A stretch of DNA of 64,000 nt from Chrysoperla carnea. Lineage: Eukaryota; Arthropoda; Insecta; Neuroptera; Chrysopidae. Below, in pieces: positions 36,558 to 46,570 of the stretch (its first letter is position 1; every line of letters begins with the position of its first letter). The notes beneath the pieces are model-generated. The model made no database searches, was not told the DNA's origin, and worked only from the letters and a program-made list of their open reading frames with translations. The position numbers were made by a program, and so were the translations under genes. The DNA lies in assembly GCF_905475395.1 (NCBI RefSeq), contig NC_058339.1, positions 75,854,520 through 75,918,519 on the forward strand. Reading direction: 5' to 3'.

Positions 36558-36563
36558 AATAAA
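36558..36563 (+). terminator. Likely poly(A) signal of terminal exon d
   Basis: AATAAA in GAAAATAAATAAATAA. The preceding AAGTATACCAAAAATATTAT (about 36360) matches the 3' UTR of exon a, so the UTR was interrupted by the foldback. Confidence 0.6.
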
Positions 36564-36674
36564 TAAATAATTTTGTAAATGGAAACCTTTGAGAATTTTT
36601 TGATTATTTCAATGTTTCACATCATGAATTTTTCAGTATTTTAAGTAAACAGTAATAAACAATTTTTGAGTATT

Positions 36675-36830
36675 TTTAACCCCCGAATCAAAAAAAGGGT
36701 GTTATAACTTTGGCCGCTATATGTGTCTGTCTGTAGTATCGTAACACCTAAACGGATGAACCGATTTGGATTTTTTTGTGTCGTTTGAAAGGTAAATTAA
36801 TCTGGAGTGTTCTTAGCTATATTACAAGGG
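36675..36830 (+). repeat. Dispersed repeat family B, copy 2
   Basis: Starts ACCCCCGAATCAAAAAAAGG, followed by GTGTCTGTCTGTAGTATCG and ACGGATGAACCGATTT. Same family as 7035-7215, opposite strand. Confidence 0.8.
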
Positions 36831-36967
36831 CGTGTTTAGATTTCCCGGAGCCATTTTGATCTAATAACAAGTTACTATGGTAACTTTTTAATATTCTAAT
36901 TTTCTCAATAACTCATTACATGACAAACCTATATATATAATGGTACAGTAAATCTGGCATTTTGACA

Positions 36968-37890
36968 GGAAAAAATTACAATAGTGGATCTGAGGTTATG
37001 GATCGTTAGGGGGGCATGTAAATAACTTAAAAAAAATTAAGAGAATTTTTCGTTCCGCTGTTTTTGAGAAAATCCAAAAAAATGGGAAAAAAAATGGGAA
37101 ATCCAAAAAAATTTGGAATGCGTTTTTCTCGGAATCTATTGATTTAAGGGAAAAATTTTTCAAATAAAAAATGTAGCAGACACTGTCAGCTACATTTTAT
37201 GTCATTGGAGCAACGTCATACGAGTTAAATTACAAAAAGTAGGTGGCGTTAAAGTATTAAAAAAAGGGTTTTTCACGATTTTCATTAAGAAAAAATGATG
37301 TTTTTGTAAAAGTGTAAATGAAAAAGTTGTTTGACTCAAAATTAAACAATTTTTTTGTAAAACTTACCGTTTTTGAAATACAGCTTGCTAAAAAATCTGA
37401 AAGTTAAGTTTTTTAAAATTTTGAATAGGAGTACTTGATTTCGTTTTTATTTTCTTGGTTTATTTTAAACATACATTGTTTTACTATAGCTCGGAAACGG
37501 TAAGTTTTTCATAAAAATTGTTTAAATAAAAGTTGAAGCTAATTTTGAGTCAAACAACTTTCTCATTTACACTTTTACAAAAACATCATTTTTTCTTAAT
37601 GAAAATCGTGAAAAACCCTTTTTTTAATACTTTAACGCCACCTACTTTTTGTAATTTAACTCGTATGAAGTTGCTCCAATGACATAAAATGTAGCTGACA
37701 ATGTCTTCTACATTCTTTATTTTCCCTTAAACCAATAGATTCCGAGAAAAACGCATTACAAATTTTGTTTCCCCATTTTTTTGGATTTTCTCAAAAACAG
37801 CGGAACGAAAAATTCTCTTAATTTTTTTTAAGTTATTTACATGCCCCCCTAACGATCCATAACCTCAGATCCACTATTGTAATTTTTTCC
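36968..37890. repeat. Large foldback element, ~400-bp arms
   Basis: The ends are GGAAAAAATTACAATAGTGG (36968) and its complement ending at 37890. Long stretches such as GAGAATTTTTCGTTCCGCTG and GTAGGTGGCGTTAAAGTATT are perfectly inverted, and pairing continues to a centre near 37390-37490. No coding capacity. High identity of the arms suggests recent insertion, here between family B and another repeat. Confidence 0.9.
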
Positions 37891-37899
37891 AGGTCCGGC

Positions 37900-38430
37900 C
37901 TTTTTTTCGTCTATATTGACTGAATCATAATGCTTTGTCCTGAATGACTGGCTGACTAGATGACGGATCAACGTACAGTCTAAACCACTGATCGTAAAGA
38001 CTTGAAACTTGGAGGATGTGTTCTTTGTATGACGTAGGTATCCAATAAGAAAGTATTTTCCGAAGTTCTACTCCCAAGGGGATGAAAAACGGGAGCAAAT
38101 TTGTCGGGGACAACGTGATTCCTTGGTCAAATCTACTTCAAATTTTTCATAAATATATCTCTATACATATAAAATGAATTGCGAGATACAATTTATTATG
38201 GTCATCTGTTCAACCAGAGTTTTCGAATATTCTCAATGACGCCTATTTGACATTTTAGAAAATATCAAAAATTGTATGTACCTATACTTTTAGCTATGTA
38301 AAAAAATTCCTATCCATATTTCGAGTGTTATGGAAGGGGGATAAGTGAGAGCACGTGAAATGAAGGCTATATAACGAGGTGGTTGTTACTTACTACCCAG
38401 CGAAGCGCGCAGGTATCTTGCTAGTTTTAA
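37900..38430 (+). repeat. Interspersed repeat ending in GCGAAGCGCGCAGGTATCTT
   Basis: Contains TGAATGACTGGCTGACTAGA, CAACGTACAGTCTAAACC, TATGACGTAGGTATCC and ends CAGCGAAGCGCGCAGGTATC then TTGCTAGTT. This layout resembles a very common non-autonomous insect repeat. The minus-strand frame inside it is not a gene. Confidence 0.55.
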
Positions 38431-38595
38431 ATGATAATTACTGTTTATTTTCACATTTTAGAGAAGTAGATAAAGTTTTGTACAATACCCGTGTGAAAAC
38501 ACATTATTAACATACTTCGGCGCAAATTTCGCATACTTACGAGAATAATACTATTATCCCCACTTATATCGTAATTAGTTATTCCCTAACAACCA

Positions 38596-38700
38596 GTGTG
38601 TCCCCGGATAGAGGTAACTATACTTGTAAATTTTCTATTTTGCATTTTAAGAAAAAAATTCATTCTTTATAACAAATTTTACTTATTCTGAAATTCTATC
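38596..38700 (+). repeat. Dispersed repeat family E, copy 2
   Basis: CAGTGTGTCCCCGGATAGAG and about 90 bp after it match 15719-15850. Confidence 0.8.
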
Positions 38701-38704
38701 TTCA

Positions 38705-39302
38705 TTTTATACAAGTGAAAACAAACAATTGACTGAGTTAACTGTTGAAATACCATGTATAGACAGTGTTGATGCGCAGTCGTTTGTTTTTTTGACCTCA
38801 CGTAAATAACAAAAGATATTCACTTTTAAATAGACACACACACAACTGATATTCCTATATTAATACATACTATAAAATTTGCACCTAATTAACGCCCTGG
38901 TGAGTAAACAGTGATGTTTACAAAAAAATGTTTCAAACAAAAGTTTTTTATTTTATTATAAGGACCATTTTTTTCATTTAAACTTTTGTTCTATCTCTAA
39001 CGGTTTACAAGATGGGTCCTACGGACCCAAGACCCAATTGACCTATGATGCTCATTTACAAACTTGACCTCACTTTTTACGTCCTGAGTACGCTGTAAAA
39101 ATTTCAGCTCGATATCTTTATTCGTTTTTGAGTTATCGTGTCCACAGACGGGCGGACGGACAACCGGAAATGGATTAATTAGGTGATTCTATGAACACCT
39201 ATACCAAAATTTTTTTCATAGCATCAATATTTTTAAGCGTTACAAACTTGGGACGAAACTTAAAATACAATGTATATTTCATATATACATGGTATAAAAA
39301 TT
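38705..39302 (-). repeat. Dispersed repeat family A, copy 6 (near full length)
   Basis: Most complete copy: GTGAAAACAAACAATTGACT at the start, ATACCATGTATAGACAG, TCTATCTCTAACGGTTTACA, GGTCCTACGGACCCAAGACC, GGGCGGACGGACAACC and a final ATACATGGTATAAAAATT. Confidence 0.9.
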
Positions 39303-40467
39303 GTAATGCCAAAGAATAAGTAGTTATTTACTCATAAAGATTTTTAAAAAAACGTAATTTAGAGAATTTATATCTTTTTTGAAGTTAAGTGGACCTAAAC
39401 TAGTTCCGCTACCTTAGTTTAAAATTCAGACAAATTGACTGCAGTATACTATATTGATCATGATTTGATGCTTAATAAAAGAAGTCTTATTACGGCTACT
39501 CTGATATTGCTAATTATTGTTGGTTAAGTAAATAATTATAATAATATTAGATAATTAACCAAACATTTTAATTAATTAAATGTGACTTTCTAGTTACATG
39601 TTTATGAATTTCAAAAATTGCTATTTATGCTTTATTAAAAGCAAGATATGAAAAGGATATCATTAATAAAATTCTTAATTTTTTTTCATGGTTAATATTT
39701 ACGTACTTACGTGGTTAATTTAATGATATTTGCGAAAATAATTATTTTTAGCATTTTAATTTCCTGATGGGAAATGGTTGTTTCTATCCCGAAAATTTTT
39801 TTAGTTATATAGTAGTTATTTAGCTTTCGATATTTCGAAAATCAAGGCAAATATCGAAAAATCGTATTCTTATATTTCGTCTACATTCATGAAGTTATAA
39901 CAGAATTCATAATCAAAGTTGAAAATAAGTACGCTCGTACTACCTTAAAACTTAAAAAAAAGTATATAATTCAAATTTGATGAAAACGGTCCGATCTACA
40001 TATTTTATTCGTATTTTTCTCAGCAAACCCTTTCATTGGACACCCATATCATGAAAGTGCATAAAAAAAACCAGTCCACCATCTTTAATTTGTTTTGTTT
40101 ATTGAAAAATTCCAAAATTATATTCCTGATTTATATCTAGTGCATATCCTGTCCGTTTTGTAGCCCTTTTAACATATACCTTCAGACGATTTTACGATTA
40201 TGGCACTACTTACTCCCCTATGGCATCTAAGTTTCTCAATTATAATTGAATTCTCTTGTTTTATCTGTTTGCGTCCCTTAAAATGTAGAAATTTGTAAAT
40301 GGGGAATTTTTAGGGTTTTTTCTTTATAAAAAATACAAATACTAATCGAAAAGGAATGTAATCATCCTACAATTGACGTCAATGCTAAACTTGATATCTG
40401 TTAACGATAGCGCAAAATATACCTATATTTAAAAAAAATAAACAATGCTGCTATAATTATATATAGT
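39303..40467. repeat. AT-rich DNA with family C fragment
   Basis: 39790-39950 matches the first part of family C (CGATATTTCGAAAATCAAGG, CATTCATGAAGTTATAACAG). The rest shows nothing gene-like. Confidence 0.5.
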
Positions 40468-41001
40468 CGCAGAAACGAAGCAAAGAAGTTCGAAAAATTT
40501 GAATAGTAAGTCGAATTTGAATGCGGTTTCGGCATTCGATTCGTTAATAATATGCATTTTAATTTAACCGTAAATATACTAAATTCACAATTTGGTTAAT
40601 AGCGATGTAAATAATTCAAAATTTGTTACTTGAGGGATTTTGGGGTAGCTGAGCACGAATATTGTGACGGAATTAATCTTAGGAGTACCCCAGGGCCCAA
40701 GTATCTGGTGCCCGATTCTGTCGCGACATTCGTATTCAGCGATCCCAAAAACTCCCGAGTAACGAGTTAGGACCGTCTATATAACGAATTTCTTGAAAAC
40801 TCCAAGAGACGGCGTATACCGTTTACCCTGGGCACCAGGTACCTCGGAAACTTATTCTGGCGTTCCCAAAAACCCTCGAATAACAAGTTTGGAATCATTT
40901 TCATCACTATTAACCGAATTGTATTAACCCACATTCAAAATTCGACTTACTGTTCAAATTTTTCGAACTTTGACCGTTTTTAATGTGTAGTTTCTGCGAC
41001 T
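40468..41001. mobile_element. Terminal-inverted-repeat element (MITE-like)
   Basis: Ends GTCGCAGAAAC (40468) and GTTTCTGCGAC (41001). The inverted pairing extends about 60 bp inward (TTCGAAAAATTTGAATAGTA against CTGTTCAAATTTTTCGAA). TA flanks both ends, so a TA target duplication is possible. The interior (about 40545-40930) is family G, with an internal inverted repeat around a GGGCACCAGGTACCT-like core. No transposase. Confidence 0.8.
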
Positions 41002-41108
41002 AATAAAATGAGAAGCATTTTCAATTAACGGCTTTCAAATTTTTGTGCAATCATATCTGAAAAATTGTTTGAATTTCATTTAAAAAAAAAAAAACTTCTA
41101 ATTGCAAA

Positions 41109-41143
41109 TATAAATGGAAGGTTTTTAAATATTACAATCAGTT
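41109..41143 (+). promoter_or_regulatory. Core promoter: TATA box plus TCAGTT initiator
   Basis: TATAAAT at 41109-41115 and TCAGTT at 41138-41143; the presumed start A at 41140 is 31 bp from the TATA box. Leader to the ATG at 41219 about 79 nt. Same layout as the promoter at 26106. Confidence 0.75.
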
Positions 41144-41218
41144 AGTCGTTTCAAGTGTTTTGTGGCAAATACCCTAAACTGAAAGAGTATTTTTGTCATT
41201 TTCCAGTAGAAAATCACC

Positions 41219-43651
41219 ATGAAATATTTACTATTCATTTGTTTAACTTTCATCTGTTTATCCATCTACTGTGGAAATGTTGAAGCAGGTATGAAAAATT
41301 TAATTTTTTTAATTTATAATCGCTTAAAAAATCATGTTTTTTTGGAACTGGCAACGTCTGGAAAGAGTTGATTTCTTATTGAAATTGGGTGGGAAGGAAT
41401 TACGTTATGGCACTTGAAAACGGTTGAGTAGAGTGTGTTTAGTTCGTTTCCACTCTCTAACGTTAAAACTGCTGGTTTGAAGAAAATTTATTATTAACAG
41501 TATATTGCGACTTTTGGCCAGAAAGTTCGATTTTCTAGCGTATGTGATATAAAGGCCGGAAAGAAATCAAGGCATAATATCACAGACGCCAAGGTAGCCA
41601 ACATTCGGGCCATAATTTGTATACTATTTTTCTTTATCCTCTTCGTTTCTTCTATCCATATCGTTTAAGGTAGCACGAACGCCAAGGCAATTATAGACTT
41701 AGGGTTGAAATTATTTGTACCTTATTTGCAACTTTGACGATGAATTTTTTTATCACTTCATGAATGTAGACAAAAATAAGCCTTGGTTTTTGAAACATCG
41801 AAAGCTAAATAATTAAGCAAAATTTTCAATTTTCGATATTTTGAAAATTACCTCAGATATCGAAAAATAGTATTCTTACTTTTCGTCTTATTTTGTCAAG
41901 TTATTCACCATCAAAATTGAAAATATATTTTTTTTTAAATTTGTGTTTCCCCTACCGTGCTCATACACCCTTAATTAGTCTAGCACAACGGGTTTTTTTT
42001 TGTTTTCAATAATTTATTAAGGTTTTAACTATAAATTAAATAGTTTTTTTTTTTTTTCGTCCAACTAGTCTTGGAGAAATCTATGAAAACATATCATCCA
42101 TCTACCGTTTTATTCATAAGATCAATGTTAAATATGCCTACTTTAGAAGTCATTTATTTATTTAAATAATCGGGCAATCCACTAAAATTATCAGAATAGA
42201 CTTAGACTTAGTCCAACTTCATATAAAAAAAATCAAGCCTATAATCCAAAATTGCCCTGGCGCTCGTACTTCCTTAATTCATTTGATTATGATTTAATTT
42301 ATAATCAATTTTAACATGCCAGACATAAATTTGGTTGCTATACTAACGCATTTCATGTGAGTATAGACTGATTTTTGCTGTTCAGAGCATGAGTTGATTT
42401 TTAAACAATTTAATCAGTTTAGGTCAATTTTTCCCAAAATAGCTTCATTCCTCTTCTTCAACTTCTTCAACAAATTTTCAGCTTGATTACTTAAAATGGA
42501 CACTATTGCCTCAAAATTTATTACAACTAATTTACATTACAACAAATTTCGTGCAACAATAGCATCGTCCACCTGTTTTAACAATTTTTCTCATTTGTAC
42601 ATTTTTAAATTTTTCTATTTTTGACAGCTTCAGCGGTTAATACAGTTCAAAGCTGTTTCTATGGAACTTGTCAGTCCAGGCATTTTTCCGAAAATATGTT
42701 TGGTTAAGAAATTTTCCGCTGGTTTATTTAAAATGGGCACTATTGTCTCAAAATTTATTACAACTAATTCCGCTTTTGTACAAAAGATAGCATGTTTAAC
42801 TGATTTGGGTTATCTTTTATACGTTAGCGCTTGCTTCGTATTTTTAACACTTTTCCATGAAACAATTTCCCTCATTTGTACAATTTTAGTTTTTTCTATT
42901 TTTGACAGCATCAGCGTCACGACAGTTCAAAGCTGTTTCTATAGGACGAGAAGCTGATACTGCAGATGATGATCAAACTATAGAACCAGAAGATGGAGAT
43001 GAAGATAACGATGATGATGATGATGATGCAACTATAGAACCAGAAGCTATGTCTCTGAAACTAGAAGGTGTTTATATGAGACCAGAATCTCTTTTTATGG
43101 CACCAAAAGCGTATTCTATGAAATCCAAACGGTCCAATAATGCTGAAGATGAAGATGAAGATAACGATGATGATGACGATGATGCAACTATAGAACCAGA
43201 AGCTATGTCTCTGAAACTAGAAGGTGTTTCTATGGGACCAGAATCTCGTTTTATGGCACCAAAAGCGTATTCTATGAAATCCAAACGGTCCAATAATGCT
43301 GAAGATGAAGATGAAGACAACGATGATGATGACGATGATGCAACTATAGAACCAGAAGCTATGTCTCTGAAACTAGAAGGTGTTTCTATGGGACCAGAAT
43401 CTCGTTTTATGGCACCAAAAGCGTATTCTATAAAATCCAAACCGTCAAATAATGCTGATTTAATGGTAATGGTTATGAAAATGATGCAATATGCACAAAA
43501 TAAACAGTGGGATCGTCTCATTGAAACTGGAATGCAATTAATGAATCAAGTAATGGCACAAATGGGATCAGGTGACTTACAAAGTAGCTTAAAAACCTAT
43601 CTTCCATTAATCGAAATGGTTGCAACTATGCTTTTAAAACAATACGGATAA
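41219..43651 (+). CDS. Secreted acidic protein with three 52-aa repeats (270 aa, two exons)
   Basis: Exon 1 (41219-41288), in a good Kozak context (CACCATG), encodes a 23-residue signal peptide (MKYLLFICLTFICLSIY, then CGNVEA) and ends GCAG before the donor GTATGA. Exon 2 (42909-43651) follows CTATTTTTGACAG in phase 1; 70 + 743 nt = 270 aa. The mature protein starts ASASRQFKAVSIGREAD. Three 52-residue units (DATIEPEAMSLKLEGV, then SMGPESRFMAPKAYS, KSKRSNNAEDEDEDNDDD) are nearly identical, a 156-bp period in DNA. A methionine-rich helical C-terminus follows (NADLMVMVMKMMQYAQNKQW to MLLKQYG). No mature cysteine. The Asp/Glu blocks suggest metal or cation binding or a basic partner; this is inference. 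I do not recognise the family. Gene architecture and promoter match the peptide locus upstream. Confidence 0.88.
41830..42285 (+). repeat. Dispersed repeat family C, copy 3, inside the intron
   Basis: CAGATATCGAAAAATAGTAT, TTTTGTCAAGTTATTC, CCGTGCTCATACACCCTTAA, ATGAAAACATATCATCCATC and CCCTGGCGCTCGTACTTCC match 13940-14395. It lies within the 1.6-kb intron of the acidic-repeat gene. Confidence 0.8.
42470..42942 (+). repeat. Tandem duplication covering the start of exon 2
   Basis: Unit A (about 42474-42660) and unit B (about 42711-42942) share TTAAAATGGxCACTATTGxC, TCAAAATTTATTACAACTAA, CTCATTTGTACA, TTTTTGACAGC and CAGTTCAAAGCTGTTTCTAT. The offset grows from 237 to 281 bp because of an indel. 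Unit B carries the real exon 2 start, unit A a relict copy. Confidence 0.85.
42628..42707 (+). pseudogene. Relict or cryptic copy of the acidic gene's second exon
   Basis: Follows the same CTATTTTTGACAG acceptor as the real exon. In phase 1 it reads A-SAVNTVQSCFYGTCQSRH and stops at 42705-42707. A one-base insertion relative to the real exon (CAGCGGTTAATACAG against CAGCGTCACGACAG) throws it out of the QFKAVSIG frame. Use of this acceptor would give a short secreted peptide with two cysteines; more likely it is a dead duplicate. Confidence 0.6.
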
Positions 43652-43745
43652 ATATTGGATGGTACAACGGCATACAGGAATACTGATAATTAATTATTTA
43701 TAAATTTTTAGAAAGTAATTATAAAAATGTATTATTTTAAACTGT

Positions 43746-43751
43746 AATAAA
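43746..43751 (+). terminator. Poly(A) signal of the acidic-repeat gene
   Basis: AATAAA in CTGTAATAAAAAAATTG, 95 nt after the stop codon. Confidence 0.75.
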
Positions 43752-44059
43752 AAAATTGTGTTCCTTCCTTTTAATAATTCTTATATAATTGCGTAGCCCA
43801 CTTAAGCACGGATTCAGAAAGTTTTGTAGATACTCACGGTCTACAAATAAATGGTACTCTTAGGAAAAAATTTTAAATTTTATATAATAAAGTTCAAATA
43901 GTTCAAAGTTCAAAGTTTATTAGGCAAACATGTTAGTTTTTAGAAATTCTCTCCTAATACTCTAGACATTTAATACTCAAAACATTAGTAGGCAAACATG
44001 TTAGTTTTTACAGATGCTCTCGTAATACTCTAGAAGTCTAGACATATAATTACTATTTT

Positions 44060-44585
44060 TATACCATGTATATATGAAATATACATAGTATATTAAGTTT
44101 AGTCCCAAGTTTGTAAGGCTTAAAAATAATGATGCTAGGAAAAAAATTTTGTCATAGATGTTCATAAAATCACCTAATCAGTCCATTTCCGGTTGTCCGT
44201 CCGTCCGTCTGTGGACACGATAACTCAAAAACGAAAAAAGATATCGAGCTGAAATTTTTACAGCGTACTCAGGACGTAAAAAGTGAGGTCAAGTAAATGA
44301 GCATCATAGGTCAATTGGGTCTTGGGTCCGTAGGACCCATCTTGTAAACCGTTAGAGATAGAACAAAAGTTTAAATGTAAAAAATGTTCCTTATTAAAAA
44401 TTAAACAACTTTTGTTTGAAACATTTTTTCGTAAACATCACTGTTTACCCGTGAGGGCGCCAATGAGAATATCAGTTATGTATGTGTCACATGTTTGTAT
44501 GTGTAATGTGAGAAAGAAATCAACACTGACTATGCATGGTATTTCAACAATTAACTCAGTCAATTGTTTGTTTGCACTTGTTAAA
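44060..44585 (+). repeat. Dispersed repeat family A, copy 7
   Basis: ATACCATGTATATATGAAAT at the start; TAAGTTTAGTCCCAAG, GTCCGTCCGTCCGTCTGTGG, ATAACTCAAAAACGAAAAAA, CTTGGGTCCGTAGGACCC, GTTAGAGATAGAACAAAAG and CAATTAACTCAGTCAATTG at the end. The 84-codon frame at 44412-44666 is repeat-derived. Confidence 0.9.
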
Positions 44586-45665
44586 ATATATTCTCCTAAT
44601 ATTAATTTAAGAACTTTCGATTTTTTCCACCATTTTTCTGCGAAATTTGTTGGATGTTGTTTTTAGCCACAGTTTTTTTTTGTGTAACCACGGGTTACGG
44701 TAACTACGGGAGCGGCATTCCGCACGAGTCGAGCTAGTATAGTATATTAGTGGAGAGCCGTAAAGTTTATACCTCGGAATCCAGGGCCTTTAATCAATCA
44801 ATCTTTATTAAAACTTTTCGACTACATTGTTTAATGCTGATATAAAGAAGTTAAAAAAGAAACTAGTGCGATCTTGCCCAGGGGGTTGAAGCCACCCCTT
44901 CTCGAGGGTGTAAAAATTTATGTTGAAAATGGCAACGGAAATCAATAGAAGAATGACTTTTAAGAAAAAAATGTCATTCAAACATATTTTGAAAAGTCAA
45001 TACTTATCGAGTTATTGGCGATTTAAATTCGGATTATGTACCGTCAAATAACTAAAAAATTGGAAGTTTTTTGAAGAAAGTATATTATATCATACACTTT
45101 TAAAGTACTATAAAAAACCATGAAAATGAAAAAAGTTTCAAGTCATTTGCATGGAAATTGACAGAGTTATAATGAAAACAAAGTTTTTCATACCTTTCTT
45201 TTTATGTTTTATTCAGTTCAAAAACTGAATTTATTACGGGAACTAAATTAATGCTTGCCGCTATCTAATTAACTTAAATTTTGGTACTGGCAACATACTC
45301 CAAAAGTTCAAGCAGTTTCGGAAATTCATTTTTTGAAATATTGCAATTTAAACGTAAAATTTTTTTCGAAAAATACATAAAATCTCTTTATTGTTAAATA
45401 ACTCGTTTAAATATATAAGATTTTATTGGACTATAAAACGAAACAATTTTGAATGTAGACCAAAATAATGAAAAAATTAAAAATGCGGATTTTCTCATGA
45501 AAATCGATGCATGGATATAAAAAATATTTTAACGATTTTTTCAAAAAAATTTTGTTCGATATCTCTAACGCCAAGCAAAATATTTAGAATCAGCACTATT
45601 TATCAATTTGTACTTTTGTAGTAAGTTGAGTTTAAAGTTCACATTTCGGTTCAACAAACTTCAAC
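44586..45665. other. Intergenic DNA, no gene seen
   Basis: Contains TTACGGTAACTACGGGAG at 44694-44711, the inverse of a motif at 5732. The rest is AT-rich with nothing recognisable. Confidence 0.4.
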
Positions 45666-45905
45666 CATCCATGGTAACCAGGTGAGACATATTTTTTATG
45701 AAATTTTATTAATTTAGAAACACACCTAGCATAGTTTTGCTATCGAAAAGGGTTCATGGTTATTTTTAATTATATTAATTTTAATCAATTTTTTTATCTT
45801 GCTTCTGATACCAATTTCGATTGGTGTAGCTCATTGAGTATGAACAGATAAGTCAATATAGGTAGCTTTACCGATCTATCAACCATATTCAATTCTATTT
45901 TTATA
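45666..45905 (-). repeat. Dispersed repeat family D, copy 3
   Basis: Inverse of the copies at 5790-6045 and 18080-18370: GGTGAGACATATTTTTTATG, TTTGCTATCGAAAAGGGTTC, TAATCAATTTTTTTATCTTG and ACCAATTTCGATTGGTGTAG. Confidence 0.75.
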
Positions 45906-46349
45906 GGACATATTTTCCTACTATAATTACTAGATCCGTGTATTTTCCTAATGCCCGATCTTAGACTATATTTGGTATCAGGATTTCGGAAATTGTCTCT
46001 TGGACTATTTTTTCAAATGCCACTGATGAAAAATTCTCAAAATTAAGTTAATTTTGACATTCATAAAATGTATAAAAATTCACGTTTTAAATAATTACAC
46101 AACTAAAATAAAAATATAATTCGAATATTTTTTTAAAAAATTACCAATAAAATTAAAAAATTGAACCGAAAAATTTGCAGTTCCCCAAAACTACAAATAA
46201 TATGGAGGTAATTTTTACAATATAATTAGAATATATCACGATTTTCACAACAATTCATTTTTTCCAAAGTATAGAAAACGTTTTTTCTGACGTCAAAAGC
46301 CCTATCTAAAAAAATCAAAATTTTCGGTATACCAAATTTTCTGTAATAT

Positions 46350-46570
46350 ACCATGTCTACATGAAATATATCAAGGTATATTAAGTTTAGTCCCAAGTTT
46401 GTAACGCTTAAAAATATATTGATGCTACGAAGAAAATTTTGGTATTGGTGTTCATAAAATCACCTAAAAAATCCATTTCCGGTTGTCCGTCTGTCCATCA
46501 CACGATAACTCAAATACGAAAAGAGATATCAAGTACCCCGAAATTTTTATAGCGTGCTTAGGACTGATCA
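46350..46570 (+). repeat. Dispersed repeat family A, copy 8 (truncated)
   Basis: ATACCATGTCTACATGAAAT, TAAGTTTAGTCCCAAGTTTG, GGTTGTCCGTCTGTCC and CACGATAACTCAAATACGAA, then breaks off near AGCGTGCTTAGGAC. Confidence 0.85.

Noticed and set aside
43072-43521. 149-codon serine-rich minus-strand frame
   Set aside because: Antisense shadow of the Asp/Glu codons of the acidic-repeat protein.
44412-44666. 84-codon frame
   Set aside because: Lies largely in a copy of dispersed repeat family A.
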